From Adiantum capillus-veneris (taxonomy: Eukaryota > Streptophyta > Polypodiopsida > Polypodiales > Pteridaceae), in contig CM043967.1 in the NCBI GenBank assembly GCA_014529385.2, positions 82,594,278-82,658,277 of the forward strand: a DNA stretch of 64,000 nt, written 5' to 3'. Below the pieces are notes generated by a model. That model ran no database searches. It saw only the letters and a list, made by a program, of their open reading frames with translations, and was not told the DNA's origin. The position numbers and the translations under genes are program-made. Of this stretch, positions 1-11,565 are shown one piece after another. Position 1 is the stretch's first letter, and the number at the start of each line of letters is the position of its first letter.

Positions 1-650
1 TGCTTGCACTAACACTGTACATACTTTCACGGGAAAAGCACCTTTGAGGTAATTGAGGTAAGATCAAAAAGTCCCCTGCTACTTAAGGTACACGGGAAGA
101 TCTTTGCTGTAGATGAGTATAGCCAAGACCTACAAGAATCTTTCCAAAAGATTAAGGATGCTATCTCTATCTCACAGCAAAGGCAAAAGGCTGCTGCTGA
201 TAAGCACAGAAGATCCCAAGCCTTTAAAGAAAATGATTGAGTCTACTCAAATTTCTTCAGGCTCGATTAAGGCACACGACGGGCAAGTATCCTACAGGAC
301 ACCTACTAGGCTAAGTTAGCAAAAAGGTACTATGGTCCCTTCCAGATTCTTAGGCCAATCAACTCAAGTTGCCCATCCATTGGCTCATACACAATGCTTT
401 CCATGTGAGCCTATTAAATCATTACAAAGGAGAGCCACCAGAAGAACCAACTATTGAAGACCCACCAAAGATCGAGAACCAAGAAGAGGTGTTGCAGCGC
501 GAGTCCATTCTCCGACATAAAGACAAGGTATTAAGAGGCAGTAAGACTATCCGATGATATCTTATTAAGTTTAAGAATTATCCTTTTGAAGAGGCTAGAT
601 GGATGCAAGGCATACAATTAAAGGATTACCTAAACCTTGTTAATGATTAA
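1..650 (+). pseudogene. Chromovirus integrase C-terminus and chromodomain remnant
   Basis: This is the 3' end of a Ty3/gypsy pol gene that enters from outside the window. Three frames must be combined to read it. They give a stretch rich in Q, K and A, a GPY/F-like core (KRYYGPFQILRP at about 325-360), the typical NAFHVSLLNHYKGE segment at about 395-430, and a chromodomain-like tail containing LIKFKNYPFEEARW, ending at a TAA at 648-650. In this family integrase inserts the cDNA and the chromodomain guides it to chromatin. In-frame stops near 240 and 555 and several frameshifts make it non-functional. The order GPY/F then chromodomain is seen directly; the lineage assignment is by analogy. Confidence 0.75.
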
Positions 651-1108
651 TTACAATGCTTCCCTAGAGAAAGCAAATGTACAAATGTTAAAAAATGAAC
701 AAAGTTTTTGTCTTATAAGACTCTCTTTTTCTTTATTGTGCACAAAAATGTAGTATGCATGCTTAGATCAAGTTGCGGAGACGATGTCTCCCAAACACCA
801 AGTAGAGCTTGTCACTCTACTATGGAAGATTGATAGGACTAATGTGTAGACATGCTTGAGAAAGCTTTGGCTCCCACGCACCAAATGGACTAGTCATCCA
901 TTCTGGAACAATGTCATAGGGTAACATAGGGATCCTCGCTAGGAAAAGGACTAATGAATATGATTTATCTTCTCTACCCCATAGTTGAGGACGAATATGA
1001 TTTCAAGAGAGAGGTAATGTCATAATAACTAATATCTAATTCTCCTAATAATTTTCTCATCTTAAATTGATTTTTTAATATGGGGAAGTACCAGGGGAGA
1101 AAAAGCTC
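651..1108 (+). other. 3' untranslated tail, polypurine tract and possible 3' LTR start
   Basis: No gene is seen here. A purine run, AAGAGAGAGG, at 1005-1014 is followed by TGTCATAATAAC at 1018. This is where a chromovirus polypurine tract and the first bases of its 3' LTR are expected. The LTR end was not identified, because a tandem duplication and an inserted element follow. Confidence 0.4.
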
Positions 1109-3384
1109 GAATATTGGTTAAGCTGGAAGACCGTCCACAGTAGGGATCCAAAGGGGGGGCCATCTTCATAAGACCAAGCGGAAACAATGGTCTTAAAAGA
1201 CCCTAAGGTTCAACCCATTAAGACTTCCAAAATGCTAAGGTTTCAAAATTCAAAGGTTGTGTCCAAAGGTCAAAAGCCTAGGAATTGGATGCTTTGTGTG
1301 TGCTCAAAAGGTCTTCATGCATCGCTACATAGGAGGGGGCACACACACAGGCTCCCTTCACACAAAGGGAATGAGGGACACAATGTTAGCTCCCTAGCCC
1401 AGATGCCCACAAGGTGTACTCAAATCCTATTGGATGGAATTGGAGGTCAACCAATGAGAGTTAGGCTAGATTATATCGAGTTTAATTAATTTAAAAACAA
1501 TTAATAAAAGAACCAATAAGAATTAAGCTCTCTAAATGACTATTGGACATTCTCCCAAGGGGTCCAATGAGCATTCAACAACCCAATGGCTTGCTTGATT
1601 CGTATTGGCCACGAGACAAAGGGGACCAATGAGAGTTTAGTTGCATTAATTAATTATCTAAAGCTCTCGAGACACGTGTGAGAAGGCTATCACTTATGCT
1701 GCTTAATTTCCATTGGCTAAGCTTGGGGAGGTCCAATAGGGTGTGAGCATGAGCAAATAGCAAGAGAGGTCAACCAAGAGAGAGAGGGGGCTAAATTTTA
1801 CAAGGCGTTATCACTTACACACTCACACAATCTTATGTGTGGATCAAGAAGACTCTCTCTCTCTCCTTCTGAAGCTTTAACACTAGAATGGTAACCTAAC
1901 AGGACATAAAAGTGTCCTTTCAGGGTTTTGGGAAAAAATTCCAAAACCATAGTAGATCCAATCATTTTGAAAAATCCTTTCATGAGCTTATAGTTCAATA
2001 ACTACTACATATGAAAAAAATGAGAAACTTGTAATTTTTCTCATCCCTTGGTCACTACAAGCCTCCAAAGTTGAAGGACCAGTGCATTTTGCCCAAACAA
2101 CAAATTCTTATGGTTGATTGCATATAAATAAGAGTGGGGATTTTTGTAGCACATGAGATAAAATGCCCCATTAACTTCAATGGGTTGGTGCCCAAAACAT
2201 ATGGTTGATTTTTCCTCACTAATTTTTTTTGGGCAAAAAAGTTGCATTTTTGTCATTCTGCGGACCTATCATCAAAGTTTCTATAGTCACGCTCAATAAA
2301 GATACTATATACATGTTTTCTTAGTTCCCTGTGGGCCTTTGGATTCAAAAGGATCCATGGAGCATGTCAAAAGGATAATGGATCTCTTACAATTGGAACC
2401 TTGGGGGCAATGATAAAGTGTTAAATACAGCAAACATGAAAAAACTAGGTTTAGCATTATGACCTCTAGAAACCCATAGAAACTACTCAATATCTAGCCA
2501 AGTTTGTAGCATATGATTAGATATGGTTACTACCTACAAAATACACACAATTGGCCTAAGAAACTAGCAATATTGAGAAAGTTATACTTGCTACTCTAAA
2601 ATGTATCGTATTCTTCAGCAATCAAAAAACACAACCATCATCATATGCTATGCTATATAGCATATTAGGTTCCCCAAACTCAAGGAAGATTAGCTTTATG
2701 TTATACATTACACTTACACAATCAAAATTGAATTTGGATATCAAGAAAGCCACCAAAAAAATCATAAAAGTGCTAATTTTGCCCAAAAACAGGATTATGC
2801 AATTCTTGTAAATTGGTCATAACTTTCAATTTTAACACTTAGCTCTCCCTACAAGCATCAAAACATGTTGATAACTATGAAGGCCTAACCTCTAGCCATC
2901 TAAACCTCACAAACATGAAGTTTAGAGTGGTATAGTTGCCAAAAATTGAAAAAAAGCCAAAAACAAGACCTGTTTTTTCACACAGTTTAGGTTCAAAAAT
3001 GTTGTGCAAGAGTAAGGTTAATGGTGAGATCAATACTCCAAAAAAAATGCTAAGTTTTTTTCAACTCATAAGGCAACTTTGTGGATATGTAGCACTTAGA
3101 AATTCATTTTCATACTCTTCAAATATTTCAAGCAAAATGGTCACTTAACACGACACAAAAGTGTCCAAGGACATAAAAGTGTCCTGTTACCATTCTAGTG
3201 TTAATGGAAATATTACCACCTACTCGAAGCTTGTGAGAAGGGAGGCCTACACCAACAACTCTTGGCCTACACCATGCTAACGACTAAGCTAAGCTATGCT
3301 AGTAAGAGTGATTATGTGAGGAGATGTACACCTTTCTTGTAAGACTACTCCTTCTTCCTCTCAATCTACTCTCATACCCTACTA
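1109..3384. repeat. Tandem 952-bp unit, copy 1 (split by a transposon)
   Basis: Once the element at 1881-3200 and one TTAA are set aside, this unit is about 952 bp. It is nearly the same as 3385-4336: both start with GAATATTGGTTAAGCTGG and end near CTCTCATACCCT. It contains short open frames that are equally present in both copies and look like no known protein. It lies directly after a chromovirus 3' end, so it may be a duplicated part of that LTR, but no matching 5' LTR is in the window. Confidence 0.7.
1881..3200. mobile_element. TTAA-flanked non-autonomous DNA transposon, copy 1 (piggyBac-like)
   Basis: The element is 1,320 bp and begins CACTAGAATGGTAAC. It ends with the reverse complement, GTTACCATTCTAGTG, and has TTAA on both sides (1877-1880 and 3201-3204). 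Just inside each end is a near-palindrome, AGGACATAAAAGTGTCCT, present more than once at the right end; it could bind a transposase. The same site in the neighbouring tandem copy is unoccupied and reads TTAG at 4154-4157, so the insertion is precise. No ORF longer than about 75 codons is present, so it would need a transposase from elsewhere. TTAA duplication is typical of the piggyBac superfamily. The termini also spell CACTA, but CACTA elements duplicate 3 bp. Confidence 0.8.
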
Positions 3385-4336
3385 GAATATTGGTTAAGCT
3401 GGCAGACCGACCACAGTAGGGATCAAAAGGGGGAGCCATCTTCATAAGACCAAGCTGAAACAATGGTCTTAAAAGACCCTAAGGTTCAGCCCATTAAGAC
3501 TTCCAAAATGCTAAGGTTTCAAAATTCAAAGGTTGTGTCCAAAGGTCAAAAGCCTAGGAATTGGATGCTTTGTGTGTGCTCAAAAGGTCTTCATGCATCA
3601 CTACATAGGAGGGGGCACACACACACAAGCTCCCTTCACACAAAGGGAATGAGGGACACAATGTTAGCTCCCTAGACCAGATGCCCACAAGGTGTACTCA
3701 AATCCTATTGGATGGACTTGGAGGTCGACCAATGAGAATTAGACTAGATTATATCGAGTTTAATTAATTTGAAAACACTTAATAAAATAACAAATAAGAA
3801 TTAAGCTCTCTAAAAGACTATTGAACATTCTCCCAAGGGGTCCAATGAGCATTTAACAACCCAATGGCTTTCTTGATTCGTATTGTCCAGGAGACAAAGC
3901 GGCCCAATGAGAGTTTAGTTGCATTAATTAATTATCTAAAGCTCTCGAGACACATGTCAGAAGGCTATCACTTATGCTGCTTAATTTCCATTGGCTAAGC
4001 CTGGGGAGGTCCAATAGGGTGTGAGCATGAGCAAGTAGCAAGAGGGGTCACCAAGAGAGAGAGGGGGCTGAATTTTACAAGGCGTTATCACTTACACACT
4101 CACACAATCTTATGTGTGGATCAAGAAGACTCTCTCTCTCTCCTTCTGAAGCTTTAGTGGAAATATTACCACCTACTCGAAGCTTGTGAGAAGGGAGGCC
4201 TACACCAACAACTCTTGGCCTACACCATGCTAACGACTAAGCTAAGCTATGCTAGTAAGAGTGATTATGTGAGGAGATGTACATCTTTCTCGTAAGACTA
4301 CTCCTTCTTCCTCTCAATCTACTCTCATACCCTTCT
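3385..4336. repeat. Tandem 952-bp unit, copy 2 (uninterrupted)
   Basis: This is the second copy of the 952-bp unit and joins copy 1 directly at 3384/3385. It lacks the transposon: at 4151-4160 it reads GCTTTAGTGG, where copy 1 has TTAA, the element, then TTAA. It therefore serves as the pre-insertion allele. No gene is recognised. Confidence 0.75.
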
Positions 4337-4724
4337 AGCTCTCACCATATTCGAAGGTGCGTGAGGTCTTGGGTCTGAGACCGTGAGGGAATTGATGTTG
4401 TGTTTAATAAGTGTTTTGCTTAGTGCTTGAAGTTTCCATATTCATTGCACTAGCTACTATTGAAGGGACACAAAGAATTGTATTGTAAAATGTCTCTCTT
4501 TATGGGAGAAACCATAATGCAAAGCCATTTGGAGGGAGGACGGCTCTATGTAAATCTGGTCCTCAATTGTTGTCAATAGCTTAATTTCTCTTTCTTTTGA
4601 AGTATTGTTCATGCTAGCTAGGTAGGTGTTATACTTTTTGATGCTCTCTCTCATTAGGAATCTATTCTAATGAAATGCTCAGTATGTTCATGCTATTTTC
4701 CACTACACACAAGTTACTAGGTCA
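4337..4724. other. No gene seen; flank of second TTAA element
   Basis: The sequence is AT-rich without a convincing ORF. Bases about 4640-4724 can be aligned loosely with family G sequence near 27.63-27.71 kb. This suggests the element at 4729 landed inside family G copy G1. I see no other structure. Confidence 0.35.
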
Positions 4725-4728
4725 TTAA

Positions 4729-6064
4729 CACTAGAATGGTAACCTAACAGGACATAAAAGTGTCCTTTCAGGGTTTTGGAAAAAAATTCCAAAACCATAG
4801 TAGATCCACTCATTTTGAAAAATCCTTTCATGGGCTTATAATTCAACAACTACTACATATGGAAAAAATGAGAAACTTGTAATTTTTCTCATCCCTTGGT
4901 CACTACAAGCCTCCAAAGTTGAAGGACAAGTGCATTTTGCCCAAAACAACAATTTCTTACGGTTGATTGCATATAAATAAGAGTGGGGATTTTTCTAGGA
5001 CCTAAGATAAAATGCCCCGTTAACTTCAATGGGTTGGTGACCAAAACATATGGTTGCTTTTACCTCACTAATTTGTTTTTGGGCAAAAAAAATAGGTACA
5101 AAAAAGTTGCATTTTTGCCATTCTACGGACCTATCATCAAAGTTTCTATAGTCACGCTCAATAAAGATACTATATACATGTTTTCTTAGTTCCCTTTTGG
5201 CCTTTGGATTCAAAAGGAGCCATGGAGCATGTCAAAAGGTAATGGATCTCTTACAATTGGAACCTTGGGGGCAATGATAAAGTGCTAAATACAACAAACA
5301 TGAAAAAATTGGGTTTAGCATTATGACCTCTAGAAACCCATAGAAACTACTCAATATATAGCCAAGTTTGTAGTCTATGATTAGATATGGTTACTACCTA
5401 CAAAATACACACAGTTGGCCTAAGAAACTAGCAATATTGAGAAAGTTATACTTGCTACTCTAAAATGTATAGTATTCTTCAGCAATCAAAAAACTCAACC
5501 ATCATCATATACTATGCTATATAGCATATAGGTCCCCCAAAACTGAAGGAAGATTAGCTTTATGTTATACATTACACGTACACAATCAAAATTGAATTTG
5601 GATATCAAGAAAGCCACCAAAAAAATCATAAAAGTGCTAACTTTGGCCAAAAAACAGGATTATGCAATTCTTGTAAATTGGTCATAACTTTCAATTTTAA
5701 CACTTAGCTCTCCCTATAAGCATCAAAACATGTTCAGAACTATGAAGGCCTAACCTCTAGCCATCTAAACCTCACAAACATAAAGTTTAGAGTGGTATAG
5801 TTGCCAAAAATTGAAAAAAAGCCAAAACAGGACCCGTTTTTTCACACAGTTTAGGTTTAAAAATGTTGTGCAAGAGTACGGTTAATGGTGAGATCAATAC
5901 TCCAAAAAAAATGCTAAGTTTTTTTCAGCTCATAAGGCAACTTTGTGGATATATAGCACCTAGAAATTCATTTTCATACTCTTCAAATAATTCAAGAAAA
6001 ATGGTCACTTAACAGGACACAAAAGTGTCCAAGGACATAAAAGTGTCCTGTTACCATTCTAGTG
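4729..6064. mobile_element. TTAA-flanked non-autonomous DNA transposon, copy 2
   Basis: This 1,336-bp copy is closely similar to 1881-3200 along its full length. It has the same CACTAGAATGG terminal inverted repeats and subterminal AGGACA/TGTCCT hairpins. TTAA lies at 4725-4728 and 6065-6068. The main length difference is a short extra stretch near 5085-5100. No transposase is encoded. A second independent insertion with the same ends and the same TTAA target confirms the element boundaries. Confidence 0.8.
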
Positions 6065-6068
6065 TTAA

Positions 6069-7478
6069 ATGTTACACCATATTTTCCGACCATCGAGGTG
6101 TCATTTCTATGGAGAACAGATAGGCATCTGGTAGATCATCGTCTACTCCTTTGGGTGGTTACTTTAAAACAATCTAGATAAATGATCTACTCTCGAATGA
6201 GTAGTCCCCTTTTTTACAACTACAATGAAATCGAATTTTAGAAGAATGATGAACCATCACACTATTCTTCCTATGTTGCATGGCTTGTTGACCGAAAACA
6301 ATAATGTTTGGTGGTCCACAAAGAACAAAAATTTGTTTGCTAATAGGTAACGTCTATACTTTTTTACGGCATAGATCATTCTTAGTCCTCTCTCGGTGGT
6401 GGTATAATTCTTTTCCTCCATGTTTAACTGTCGGCTAGCATAAGAAATAGGAAAATCCATTTTCCCGTCTCCTGGTTGAGCTAGTATACACCCAATGGAA
6501 AATTAGACATGTATGTGGAATATCTTATTCCAATCTGGTGCTTTCAATGTTGGAGCTGAAGTGAAAGCTTCCTTAAGCTTCATAAAGGATTCTTCACACT
6601 CATCAGTCCATTCAAAGTGTGTAATCAATGGGTTTTGCAATTGTAGCGTACATGTAAATGAATCGTCTGTAATATCCACAATGTCCCATGAAGGCTTGAA
6701 CCCCCTTGACTGTTGTTGGTCTAGGAAAATCACCAATAACATGAATTTTATCCATATCAGTAGCTATACAATTTTTAGACACTATATGTCCAAAAAAAAT
6801 TCCTTGTCTACCCATGAATGTGCACTTTTCAAGATTTAAGCAAATCTTATAAAGTCTATATTTTTCAAGTACCTTTTTGAGGTGTTCAAAATGATAAGCT
6901 CGGATTGATGAATGTACGCATGGATCATCCATATATACTTCCAAGAAATTCCTAAGATAATCTTTAAAATCATGGCTCATCAATCTTTGAAAGGTGGCAG
7001 GAGCATTAGTTACCCCAAAAGGCATAACCCAATAGGCAAAAATACCCCATTCAGTTGTAGAGGCATTTTTATGCTAGTCGTTGGGGTCAACCAAAAGTTG
7101 ATTGTATCCCGAAACTCCATCTAAAAAGCTGTAAGCTTCTTTACTTGCAACTCATTCTAAAACATGTTTTGTGATAGGAAGAGGAAATTTGTCTTTAATG
7201 GTAGCTACATTCACTTTCTTGAGGTTGACACAAACCCATAGTTTTTTATTCTTCTTGGGTACTACCACAATTGGAGACACCCAATCTGTGTGTTCGATTT
7301 CAAAAATGAATTTGGCTTCCTTTAGTTTTTCAATCTCTTCTTTGATCTTTCTGGAAAATGTATCATTATAGGTGTATGGACTTTGTCTACTTGGTTTTGC
7401 ATCATCTCTCATGGGTATGGTATGTTGACAAATTTCTGGATCAACACCCTTGAGATCCTTATGAGACCAAGCAAACAT
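6069..7478 (-). pseudogene. Family G reverse transcriptase and RNase H (copy G1)
   Basis: Reading downwards on the minus strand, the RT starts with a segment containing WVSPIVVVPKKN and a degenerate finger motif (7478-7152). It continues through FLDGVSGYNQ, MPFGVTNAPATFQRLM and the catalytic box, here YMDD, at about 6900-7025. RNase H follows with PISYASRQLN and TTTERGLRMIYAVKKYRRYL (6460-6257). RT copies element RNA into DNA and RNase H removes the RNA. Two of the usual conserved RT positions are altered and at least three frame breaks or stops are present. Integrase would be next, but the TTAA element at 4729-6064 and further decay replace it. The upstream spacer and gag belong to the same copy. 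Confidence 0.8.
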
Positions 7479-9329
7479 ATCTCAGTATTCTCTCAGTAAG
7501 CTTAACAAAAGCTCTTCTTCTTTTTTTGTCAGGTCATTTTCTATGTATGCAAGTCTAGGCTCTTCCCTAGGTTTGGCCAGATCTATCTTTTTTGCGTTTT
7601 CAGGTCCTTCATAGGACTCGCCCTATTTCCGTAGTTCCCTGACAGGTTGTTTGACTATGATTTTTTGGTCCTGGAGAGTATATTCCTTGTAATGGGATGG
7701 AACGCTCATTACCTCTTTACCCTCCTCTTTTGTGGTTTTCATTTTTGTCGTATATATCTCCTTTACAGCTTTCTTCAACTCTTGATACTTCTTTTTCCGC
7801 TCAACTCGTATCATGGTTGAACCCTTGTCCTGTATTTTTGGCTCTGCTTGAGTTTCCTTTCTCGTTTTTCTCAATGTTTTCATCATTTCACATTCTTCAT
7901 TTAAAGGATATCTACCAGTGATTTTGTCCTTGATACAATCATGTGCATCTATCTACATCAGGAGCTGTGTTCTACTGGAAACTAATGGCGTAGGTTTAGC
8001 TTTCACGTTCTTGGTGTCTCTTTTTTGTGTTTACCATTTCTTGTCTTCTTGGTTTTAGGTTTGGAAAGGCAAAAAAAAATCCTCCCCTCCTTTCATGAGT
8101 AGCTTAGTTCTCACATGTTCTTTTTCCGACCCCAAATCATCTGAGGTAGCTAAATATTCTTCGAACTCATCTCTTGCATCATAATAGAGGTCTAAAAAGA
8201 CTTGTTGAGCTTTCATTAGGTCCTTCAATTCATGAAATTTTTCTTCAATGTGAAGGGTTGAGATCATTTGTATGTGAATTATGTCATAGCCATACTCATT
8301 GCAAAATTGAGTAGGCATAGACGTATTTAAGATTTGTGTTTCAATCTTTCTAACTTTTTTGAGATTAGCCTTGTTATTCCCATCTTCTTTAGAGTTTTAT
8401 GTAGATCATTCCATAAATATGGGTTGATTTTTAACAGTTCTCCTAAAGTAAGAGTACCCTTGATGGGTGTAGACATGATTGAATGGATGTTGTCTACTTC
8501 TAGGGTCTATTCCACTCTCTTTACTTGAGTGGTCTTACACACTATGGATTCATCTTCGTTATGTTATCTGCCAAGTAAGAGGGTAATGTTTTCAAGGTCA
8601 ATAGTTTAGACATTCCTCAGGCTTCAGATCCGCAATCCCCATACAAGGATTGTACATCCATGTTCATATCAGGAGGTAGGTTGTCAAACCAAACTTCTTC
8701 TATAGGAGTTGACTTTAGAGTTAAGATCCCATCATTAATCTCTCTAACTTTTTCCCATAAGTGTCTTGGCCAGTCTTCTTCTACGAATGGAATTTCGCCT
8801 AAGGCATCTTCGCTATCCGGCACTATAAGTTATGGATCTTTTGTTTCAATGTGGGGTTCTACCACCACTTTGGATTTTTCTTTATTGTTTCCTTTCGCAA
8901 GCTCCTTAGGTTTTGTCATACTTTTGAGTTTGGGTTTTTGTTTCTCCACCATCTCTTACGTGATTCTTACCAAATTTTGGTACGATTCAAGCTTGGCTGC
9001 TTCCATGTTTGGAGAAGGATAGTTTTTCCATTTGTTTTTCATGTTTTGGCATGCTTTAAGACTTGCTTGGTAGGCTTCCAAGGCTGCATTAATAGGCTCA
9101 AAAATTTTATCAACCAAAATTGATCCTCAAGATTTCACGACAGTTTCTTTCATTTCACTTCTAGTTTCTTTTACCTTTGCTTGGAATAGCTTTTCTACGT
9201 TCTCCTCAATTTCCACGTGTTGTTTCTGTTTTCTCATCGCATACCTTTTGTTTCTGCTTCTTTTGGTCTTTTGAGAGGAATTTTTGTGTTCTCCGAATCA
9301 TCAAAGGAGTTATGTTTCTTTTTCTTAGC
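7479..9329 (-). pseudogene. Family G gag-pol spacer region (copy G1)
   Basis: Open stretches on the minus strand at 8318-8055, 7886-7623 and 8823-8617 encode acidic and lysine-rich sequence without a catalytic motif. The block containing MPTQFCNE and DLMKAQQVF (8318-8160) recurs at about 27.80-27.96 kb in copy G2. A block near 8460-8580 recurs at 28.80-28.90 kb. These matches show that both places hold the same family. A protease is expected nearby but was not read clearly in this copy. Several stops break the frame. Confidence 0.6.
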
Positions 9330-9882
9330 CTAAGCTCTGGTGACTACCTTGATTGGAACAATTGGTTCGCTCTCAAATGGGATACTAGGTATCACTTGGA
9401 CTACATTCACTTCTATTTTACCTTTGTATAAAGGATTTTTTGTACAACCCTCTCGGAAGTGTCCTCCCTTTTCACAACATTGTATGCAATAAGCTTCAAC
9501 AAGCTTGAGGTTCTCGTCAAGCTCTGGGCGTTCATTTTTCCAATGATCATCTGCACCATAGTTATGACAGTTTTTAGTTTTTTGCTTAATCATGGTTCTT
9601 ACCGTAGGAGTTCTAACACCTTGATTAGCTACAAAATACATTGGTGCAATCTCTGGTGGTGTATAAGTCAGAGGTTCTTCCATTGATGGTGGATGTGAAT
9701 GATACCAATCTCCTTCTACCATTACTGTAGATGGACTAGGCTCACCATAGGGTATAACAGGCACTAGTGGTTGTTCATTTATGACTCCCTTTGGATGCAT
9801 GTACTTTACAGGCACTGCATTATATCCAAGATATGGAGGTTGTTGGCCCAATATGGGTTAAGGTCTTTCCATACCCATCGGT
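9330..9882 (-). pseudogene. Family G gag, C-terminal part with zinc-knuckle region
   Basis: The minus frame from 9882 to 9330 reads a proline- and tyrosine-rich stretch (GQQPPYLGYNAVP) followed by two cysteine/histidine clusters. One is degraded (CHNYG, then H). The other is CIQC...H...C, a slightly long CCHC knuckle. Gag builds the particle and its knuckles bind the element RNA. The reading starts abruptly at the end of a chromovirus 3' LTR at 9883. Its missing N-terminal part is on the plus strand ending at 33546. The junction codons are in frame if the two ends are considered together, apart from one stop codon. See the inversion finding. Confidence 0.75.
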
Positions 9883-10026
9883 TGTAAGAACTAGGGAACT
9901 AGACCTTGAGATCCTCCTCCCAACCCCTTGCCCTAGACGAATTCCCTGTCCACACTGCCTAGCCCGACCCTTGGCCGTAGTCCATGACTATCCTAGTTCT
10001 TAGGGTACAGGACCCTTGTCGTGAAA
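9883..10026 (-). repeat. Chromovirus 3' LTR (144 bp, TATA-less)
   Basis: On the minus strand this LTR runs from a decayed start (TTTCACGACAAGGG) to GTTCTTACA. It matches the LTR at 33547-33717 closely but lacks 27 bp that in the other copy contain TATATAAA. A polypurine tract, AAGGGGGGAG, lies immediately upstream at 10029-10038. The following 5 bp on the minus strand, ACCGA, resemble ACCAA in front of the other LTR at 33542-33546, consistent with one target duplication. Confidence 0.85.
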
Positions 10027-11550
10027 TTACTCCCCCCTTAAAGAAGAGTTTTCGTCCTCGAAAACAAAAGTGGGAAACTTCTTCTTAAGAACACTAATGT
10101 TTTCCCAAGTGGGACCTTCTTCAGGTTGGTCTTTCCACTTGATTAAGTCTTGTTGTCGTACATGATGTCGTGTACGCAACTCATGATAATCCATAACACG
10201 TTCAGGTTCATGCGGTAAAGTAGGAGGTTCAATTTAATCGACCAAAACTTGTTGTTCAATGATGTTGTCTTCCCCATATAACCGCTTTCGTAGTCGGCTT
10301 ACATGAAACACCAGATGAATGCAAGAATGTGATGGTAGTAGTAGTTTGTAGGCACCATCACCAACTCGCTTGAGTATTTTGAAAGGCCCACAATATTGGG
10401 GAGATAATTTAGGTGTCGGTCCTGTTTTCTGACTTTCTGAATGTTCTGGCACACGTAAACATACTTCTTCCCCTTCTTTGAAGATAACTTGCCGACGTTT
10501 CTCATCAACATATTTCTTATACCAATCCTGTGCTTGTCGGACATTTTGACAAGCAAGTTTTAGCATATCCATGTGGTCTTGGAGAAAATCCTTAACCTGT
10601 TGGAGTTTTTTGTTTGTCAACCCCACCGTAACTGGTGACCTAGGTTGAAACCCGTACATGAGCATGAAAGGACTAAAACATGTTGTGACATGCTAAGAAC
10701 TGTTGTAGGAAAACTCGAGAATAGGTAAGTATTCTTTCCAATCTGTCTGTTTTTTGTTGACGTATGCTCTTAGCATATCCTTTAGCACTTAGCTAACCCG
10801 TTCTGTTTGACCATCTGTTTCTGGATGATCAGTTGTATTGAGGTTGAGTTGTGTGCCCAATCATTTAAATACAGCTCTCTTGAAGTGGCTGTTAAACTTG
10901 AGGTCACGGCGGTCACTAAAAATATTACTTGGCAACCCATAAAATTTGTATAGATTGTCCACAAATAACCTTGTTAGTTCCGGTGTCGTAACCGTTGATT
11001 TGGTCGGAATAAACTTACATAGTTTAGTCAACGTGTCTACAACCACCCATATTGAGTCATGACCTCGTATAGTGGTTGGAAACCTACAATGAAATCCATG
11101 GAGATACTTTCCCATTTTCCATTGGGAATTTCCAAAGGATGTAAGAGTCCTCTTGCTTTCAGGCGCTCTGCTTTGTTAACTTGATATTTCTGGCAATGCA
11201 AGACAGAAGCTTGAACAAAGCTATGTAGACTTGTCCAGTAAAACTGTCGTCGTACGAGAGAATAAGTTTTTCTAATCCTCGGGTGCCCTGCACTTGGACT
11301 ATCATGACATTCATAAAGAATTTGGCACCGAATGTCTGTGTCAGTCGGTACACAAACTCTCCCCTTGTGGAGTAGGTACCCATTGTCGAGGGTAAAATGC
11401 TTCCATCGTTGTAGTTCATCACTTGATAAAGGAGAACTAGGTGTGGAGGTTACCTGTACACTACCTGCATTGGAGTGAGAAGGATCACTCTTTTGAATGT
11501 GGCTCCACACTTTCGAATATGTTCCATCTTGCTCATATTTGTGCTTGAGA
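10027..11550 (-). pseudogene. Chromovirus integrase with C-terminal chromodomain
   Basis: The zinc-binding HHCC part (SAGHPRIRKTY then CQKYQ) is at about 11290-11180. The catalytic core follows in another frame: VVVDTLTKLCKFIPT at about 11040 and HPETDGQTERVS near 10830. The GPY/F region (KLSPQYCGPFKILKRVGDGAYKL) lies at about 10430-10340 and is followed by SCIHLVFHVSRL. After one in-frame TAA at about 10235 the frame continues into a chromodomain-like stretch containing DLIKWKDQPEEGPTWE (about 10150-10100). The protein ends at the polypurine tract. Frameshifts and the stop make it inactive. Confidence 0.85.
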
Positions 11551-11565
11551 GATTCTAAAAATTCA

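Noticed and set aside
1187-1489. 100-codon frame, repeated in part at 3463-3675
   Set aside because: The frame changes between the two copies of the tandem unit and matches no family; it looks like chance.
1881-6064. CACTA (En/Spm) superfamily for the two 1.3-kb elements
   Set aside because: The ends do spell CACTA, but both copies have TTAA on each side and the unoccupied site fits a 4-bp duplication, not 3 bp.
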